64,000 bases of DNA from Aquatica leii (taxonomy: Eukaryota; Arthropoda; Insecta; Coleoptera; Lampyridae): assembly GCA_035610365.1 (NCBI GenBank), contig CM069435.1, forward strand, positions 770,001 through 834,000. The letters are read 5' to 3'. Shown here piece by piece: positions 58,650 to 64,000 of the stretch; position 1 is the first letter of the stretch; each line of letters begins with the position of its first letter. Position numbers and translations under genes: made by a program. The notes below the pieces were generated by a model, which made no database searches, was not told where the DNA came from, and saw only the letters and a program-made list of their open reading frames with translations.

Positions 58650-60470
58650 TCAAACCCGACTAATGATTCTAAATATTTATTTTACTGTAATGTTTAAATT
58701 TATAGTTTTTTTTAAATTGAAGTTAATTAATACTACAATTTGTAAAAAAATTAGATCGCATTTAATAACAATTACATATAAACAATAGTAATTAATTAAT
58801 CATTAAATTAAAAATTAATCCTGCATTATTTTAATGTAAAAAAGATAAAAACATTGAAAATTTTATATCACGGCAGTAAATAATCGCTGATCTAAATCTG
58901 CATTACACGCCAAGTTAATACTTTCAATCAGCAATCATTAACGTTAATGCAGTATAACGTTCTAGTACATTTGACCACCATCATCAGTGCCAATCTTAAC
59001 CTACCATTTAGTAAAATACGTGTAATTTTACACCCATTACTTAAAAACGAAGATTTATCAATATTTCTGATCGATGCACGTTAGTACGTTTACGCATATA
59101 CATTCTTGCATTTTTTTATTAAAAACTGTAATTTTAAATTATTACATAGTAACAATAACAACAATAATTTAAAAGGTATCACAAATAAGGAAATTCGTGA
59201 TATCCATTTACTTAATTAGTATAATCTTGATGAAAGGTCAATATTGAAGATGTATATCGTGGTTGCACACATGATCAGCAAACAATGGCTAATGATATTT
59301 AATAAGTAAATGAGGCTATACATCAATAAAGCATAATTGACCTTCTTTCTCATCAAGTAAGTTAACACAATGTTATCTGTTGCACGGCGTTTATTAAAAA
59401 ATATCTTAGGATCGGTATCTACGACAACCTTGTAACATTTGCTTTTCCTATTAAGGTACAAGGGTTTAACGTATTACTGACTCATTCTTATAGCAATACT
59501 TGTCAGTCTATTATTAATTATTAATAGCGCACTAAAAGTTGTAGTTAAAAACAACGGGTGCCTAATGCACCTTGTGCTTGAGGACTCTTCAAAGTTTCTG
59601 GTTGTACCGTTTTCCAGAAACTGTAACTCACGGTGTTTAATCTACGATTACCACATTTGTACACTAGCTATAGTACCTTATAAATTTTAAATATTGCTTA
59701 ATAAATTTTTAGGTAATCATTTTGTATATGTTTAATTGAGTTGAAAATAAGTTATACTTGTACTGATATATGAATTAAAGTTTTATATTTATGAGGATTA
59801 TAAAATCAAATGATCCTCAAATAATTTTTAGTTAACTTTGATGTTATTTAAATACAACGTACAAAAATTATGTTTATGTTAAAAATATTACCAAAAAACT
59901 ATAAACATTTTAATGCGTTTAATTTAAATAAAAACAGAGGTAGAAAAACTACATAAACCAATTATTAGTATGATAAATCAAAGTTAACGTAAACAAATAA
60001 ATTTTTATGTTATTTAAATTATAAAAATTAATTTTTAAAGATTCTAAACTACTTTAATTTTGTCGTTCAGTTTTAAATCATTTTTGTAATCAGAAAACTA
60101 AATGGAACATAGTTTTTCAATATTTATTAATCGCATATACTTTAAATAATAACGGTTATATTTAATGTTTTAATTGATAGTCTAACACAAAAAAACTAAT
60201 TTATAGAAAAATCAATCTAAAAATTTAAGAAATCTTATTGTTTATTTGTAAGAATTGTATTATTGAATGAATTGTATGTTCTTTAATACAATTCAGCTGT
60301 ACAAGAAATGTCTTACATTGTTAACATCTTACCTTATGAAATGTATTCTTGAAAGCGCAGTTTTAGATAATTACGTTAATAGTTCAAGTAGTGAAGGTGA
60401 ATATTTAAAGTAGTGTTTTACTAGGCGATAATTGATAGTAGAATATAAATTTTGTATCTTAAGCTTTCGC
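58650..60470. other. AT-rich stretch with one structured island
   Basis: No gene recognised. A GC-richer island at about 59550-59640 contains two adjacent hairpins: GGTGC/GCACC (59557-59561 with 59567-59571) and AGTTTCTGG/CCAGAAACT (59593-59601 with 59614-59622). Confidence 0.5.
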
Positions 60471-60620
60471 GGTTACTTTGGTTACGATTGTAAGCAACTT
60501 TCGGTTTAGACCGCGTCATAGTTGAACAATCAGATTTTTTAGGCTTAGTCCTAGTCTTTCCTTGAGAACCAAAACAAGAAGTATGTAACATTTGAAAAGT
60601 TTCAGCAGTATTTTGGAATG
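60470..60620 (-). repeat. Dispersed repeat, copy 2
   Basis: The inverse strand carries ACTTCTTG, TTTTGGTTCTCAAG and AGACTAGGACTAAGCCTAAA followed by GACGCGGTCTAAACCGAA, collinear with 26725-26800. Translations of the two copies also align (SCFGSQ-x-x-TRTKPK), which may only reflect shared DNA. Confidence 0.7.
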
Positions 60621-61950
60621 AAATGTGGGTTGCCGCCACTACAGGGTTAAAAATTTGTTAATACTTTGGCGGGTATTCGTAAGGTATTTCCGGGGTTATC
60701 TTGAGATTATGATTAGAACTAGATAAAACAACAAGAGTAGATTTTATTTGCAACGTAAAAGTGCTTTAGATCACAGACAAAAATTTAAAGTTGTAAAATT
60801 CATGATTGCCCAGAATTACAATTGGGGTAAAAGAAAAAATAAATGTAACTTCTAAGAATAAAACAAAACTCATAATTAAAATTTTAGCGGCTAGTTCCAT
60901 TGTGACCGAACCCTAAAGTAGTCCACCACTTAGAGGGGGTAGTTCTAGTCGGTCGTTTCTTAAAAAAAGATATAATGTTTATTCAAGCAATGTTGCCAAA
61001 GAGTACCCAAATGGACGTGCCTTACGAATGCCACAGGTATTGACCTTTTCTTTTAATTTGCTGTTCACACCTTCTAAGGATTCCCTGGCTTAAGCGTGCG
61101 GAAAGAACTGCCAACCGTACTGCTATCTACGACAACATAATACAATATATATATTAAATAAGGCCATAATCAACATACTGTGAGACTGTCGGGACAATAA
61201 CAAGTTGTTTTGACAAAATCCCTAATAGATCTCCGCAGTTAAGAGTAGGCAAGGGGTCGTGTTATGTTAAGAACAAAATGTGTGTTGGTATTCTTATGCT
61301 GGTATAGGGAGCTCCTTCTACGTAGCCACAAGTAATACGTTGGCCGAGATTAACGTAATTAAATTGGTAAATTTACCTAAAAAATTTTTCTTAGGTTAAA
61401 TCGTTCGCCTCCCCCAAACGTGTTAGAGATACTAAGGTTCAACATGCAAGGTAACTTACCCTGTAGTAAGTAGGTGTTATTGGAACCGAGAGTACCCTGA
61501 TTTTTTATATCTGTATGTGTTTGCCTGCCTTAATTCAATCGATTAAATATCGCATTGATATCGAGCTGATTATTGCATAACGCTAAAAAAGTGACTATAG
61601 GGTTTTTTTTCTTAAGTACTACCAACTACGATTTATTAGGTGATCGTGTCTAAAGCACCTCACACGTGTAAATAATATTTGTTTTTTATGTTTTATATCA
61701 CAAATGATTACAACTCTACCCCGCTAGTCAAATATATACCTTACTTTTAGTTAATACGTTTTTTTCTTTTTATTTACTGAACTGACCACCGTCGTTTGTG
61801 GTGTCCCTTTCTATTTTTTTAGTTTAGGTGGTTCGTTTAGTTGGCGCCCACAATTTTTATTGCAGCTAGCACGTGCACCTACGCACCCTGCCTCCGATCC
61901 AGAAGCTAGCCGGCTTTCTTGGCAACAACGGCGCAGTGCAAGTAGCGCTT
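60620..61950. other. Moderately GC-richer stretch, nothing recognised
   Basis: Base composition is less extreme than in the flanks, which may mark a transposon, but I could not identify protein, ends or LTRs. TGGCGCCCA at 61842-61850 resembles a tRNA-Lys primer binding site without an adjacent LTR. Confidence 0.4.
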
Positions 61951-62110
61951 GGCCATTGCCGTATTGTCGTTCATGAACCTAAACAAACTGACGTTTTGCT
62001 AGACATTGTAGCTTGCATCTTCGGAGCGGTAAATGTCACTAAGACTAGGACCAAGCCTAAAAAGTCTGGGTGTTGAACTACGACGCGGTCTAAACCGAAG
62101 ATTGTGTTAC
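61950..62110 (+). repeat. Dispersed repeat, copy 3
   Basis: 62037-62100 repeats GACTAGGACCAAGCCTAAA and GACGCGGTCTAAACCGAA. The adjoining 61960-62035 matches the inverse of 26610-26700, so the two parts are arranged in opposite relative orientation in copies 1 and 3. Confidence 0.7.
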
Positions 62111-62459
62111 AAGTTTTAGTCTTACGAACCTTGCACGGCCAACTCACACAGTCGGAGATAAGGGAGGCTCAAGTGAATAATAATTAAGGGCGCCAGATCA
62201 ATTATAATTAACACTTCTGCCTCGATCAAGACAGACGGTCCAAGCTTGTAACGAATTTTTAGGTTCGTAATCCTTGTTACTTTGATGTTCGGGTAACCAC
62301 AATAAAAGAAAAAAGTATGTTACCATAAAACAAAGATTAACAGGTATCAAAACTTTAATTTAGTAACGTAGATGATTAACACAAGTATATCTAATTCTCA
62401 GTGCATAAATGCCAGCAGTATCGGCAACACACAATACATATGTAGGTTAAGTCGAAGCG

Positions 62460-63300
62460 AACAGCGAAGAAAATTTCGTAGTAAATATTGTTTGTAACAG
62501 CATGCGATACACACAAAATAATTAATGAAACTACTTTAATGGTATTAAAACAATGATAGTTATTACGGAATTAACACTACCCAAAGTTCTGTGAGTGACT
62601 TTTCTGACAGCGAAAAAATAATTAAATAAACTTACCCACAATCCAGTACCTACTTGGTCGAAGAAAACGTTTTCCCCGGCAAGTGAGCCTGAAATAAATT
62701 TGAGTAGCAAATCGTGTCAACACAATGACTCACGAAATCAAGATCTACAAAATTGTTAATTACTTCTAAAAGAAAGTACACATAACATAACCCGAGTGTC
62801 GAATGCTGTTGTACACATTTAATGAAAGTTGGTTTTGCAGGTGTTTGCCGCATGAGTAGGATCTCGAAGAAAAGTCCTTGTTTTCGGTTTTTTTAGTTTT
62901 AACCGTAGGTCTTATATATAGAGTTATACTCGTCCGAGGAAGGTATTTGTCGATATTAATCTCTCATTATTCTTTATTGAATAGAAACATGTGGGCCAAA
63001 ACGTGGTGGAACGGCTATCTAATCAAGAAGAAATTACAAAGGAATTCTAACAAAACGGATGTAACTATCTTACCCTGTGACGACTAAATTATTTTAAAAA
63101 CCTAATGAAGTTATAATTTGATTTCTATTACAGAGGATGTTTTCTTTAAGCGACACAGGTCATTTTATGCAGTTGTCAGCTTAAGGACTACGTCGTAAAA
63201 TGACAGTCACAAGAAAAGATCGGCAGAGGGCGTCACAACCGAAATCTAATTTTTAATTCAATATACAGGGTATTACGTTATAAAAATTTTGCACATAACA
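62460..63300 (-). repeat. Long repeat, copy B of an inverted pair
   Basis: Inverted and collinear with 26880-27735; see that entry for landmarks. The pair encloses about 34.7 kb. Confidence 0.85.
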
Positions 63301-63439
63301 ATTGGTTATAAACGTAAATAAAATAAATTTAGTAAAATCCCTTTAATAATTGTCAAAACCCTAATTTGAAATTTTTGAAACTTAATGAAAACAAAACAAA
63401 TCAAATTTAAAAGTTATAGTAACAATTTCAACAGTCAAA

Positions 63440-63601
63440 ATGTCAACATCTGCCGATATGACTGACTTGCACCGTTACACTATCTACAAGAAAATGGTTA
63501 TGAACTATAAATTTTTAGAACAAAACTTGTCCTATAATATCGAACAAGAGACAATTAGATATCATACTAATGAAAATGTGTTACCACGTGAAACAAATTA
63601 A
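63440..63601 (+). CDS. Small ORF of unknown function, possibly broken
   Basis: A 53-aa frame starting MSTSADMTDLHRYTIYKKMV, with mixed, non-repetitive composition unlike chance frames in AT-rich DNA, preceded by CAAA before the ATG. After the TAA the same frame continues with a basic stretch (IRNKSKKRS) to another stop, and a second frame from 63619 reads NSFLTSPLHAPPSIVVENIN. This suggests a longer gene damaged by a stop and a shift, or a gene with an unseen intron. Family not recognised. Confidence 0.35.
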   Translation: MSTSADMTDLHRYTIYKKMVMNYKFLEQNLSYNIEQETIRYHTNENVLPRETN

Positions 63602-64000
63602 ATTCGCAACAAAAGTAAAAAAAGAAGTTAATGAATAGTTTTTTAACTTCACCTTTACATGCACCTCCATCTATCGTAGTAGAAAATATCAATAATATTA
63701 ATCAATAAAATGATACAGTAAGTTGGTAAAATCCGTATCGATAAAACTATTAAAATTAACGTACAAAATAAAAATAACTTTAAATTGCTTTTCGCTATAT
63801 TAAATCCTAAAAAATACTTTTGGCATTGATATGAGAATAAGCAGAATGTGTGTTATAAGTGTTATAACAACAATTTTGTATTGCTTGTTTATTGTTTACA
63901 GGTGTATCGCTGACGATACACGCGGCCTGTGCGTAATTTTTTTTTACCACCAGCCGAGTGTATTGCTAAAGAGCACAAACATTTATTAGATGTATATTTT
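63602..64000. other. AT-rich end of window
   Basis: Apart from the possible continuation of the small ORF to about 63710, nothing recognised. Confidence 0.4.

Noticed and set aside
61842-61850. TGGCGCCCA, resembling a tRNA-Lys primer binding site
   Set aside because: No LTR end precedes it and no gag follows.
1-64000. CRISPR arrays, bacterial operons, viral genomes or rRNA genes
   Set aside because: No regularly spaced repeats, ribosome-binding sites, polycistrons or rRNA-like sequence were seen.

Overview
This is a very AT-rich eukaryotic nuclear window, most likely from an arthropod and probably an insect. The evidence is the mix of transposon families (Ty3, ZMYM-type hAT, DUF659 hAT, ZBED5-like hAT, mariner, Tigger/pogo, IS630-like, Harbinger, Transib/RAG1-like, Penelope and a jockey-type non-LTR element) and the one host-type gene, which has very short GT-AG introns. 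There are no operons, bacterial signals, CRISPR arrays or rRNA genes. Almost every recognisable coding stretch is a decayed mobile element.

Layout. 1-5769: AT-rich sequence with one non-LTR reverse transcriptase relic on the minus strand (about 3720-4930). 5770-14822: a complete hAT transposon with matching ends and an 8-bp target duplication. It is split by a full-length Ty3-type LTR retrotransposon (8089-14111) with two almost identical LTRs, intact gag and pol frames, and a 4-bp target duplication. 16640-21060: two mariner relics, an intact-looking four-exon small gene (17082-17670), a hammerhead-ribozyme-like motif (19338-19376) and a short Tigger/pogo element (19486-20635). 22050-24910: two unrelated hAT relics back to back, then a 390-bp foldback element with ribozyme-like motifs in both arms. 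26600-29340: a dispersed repeat whose inverted partner lies at 62460-63300, and an IS630-like relic. 31729-33300: a small ORF, a tandem ribozyme-like repeat and a Harbinger relic. 36000-40330: a Penelope RT fragment, another ribozyme-like motif and a decayed Ty3 element. 45100-48531: another ribozyme-like repeat, then a DNA transposon with CACTG ends and a TTA duplication carrying a broken gene of an uncharacterised arthropod-type family. 54150-58641: a second Ty3 relic followed by a Transib/RAG1-like relic whose ends resemble recombination signals. 58650-64000: AT-rich sequence, dispersed repeats and one small unexplained ORF.

The elements do not form a pathway. The best leads are: a family of dispersed hammerhead-like motifs (at least seven copies) near Penelope and foldback sequences; the CACTG-ended element; the Transib-like relic; a textbook -1 frameshift heptamer at the gag stop of the young Ty3 element; and the unrecognised four-exon gene.
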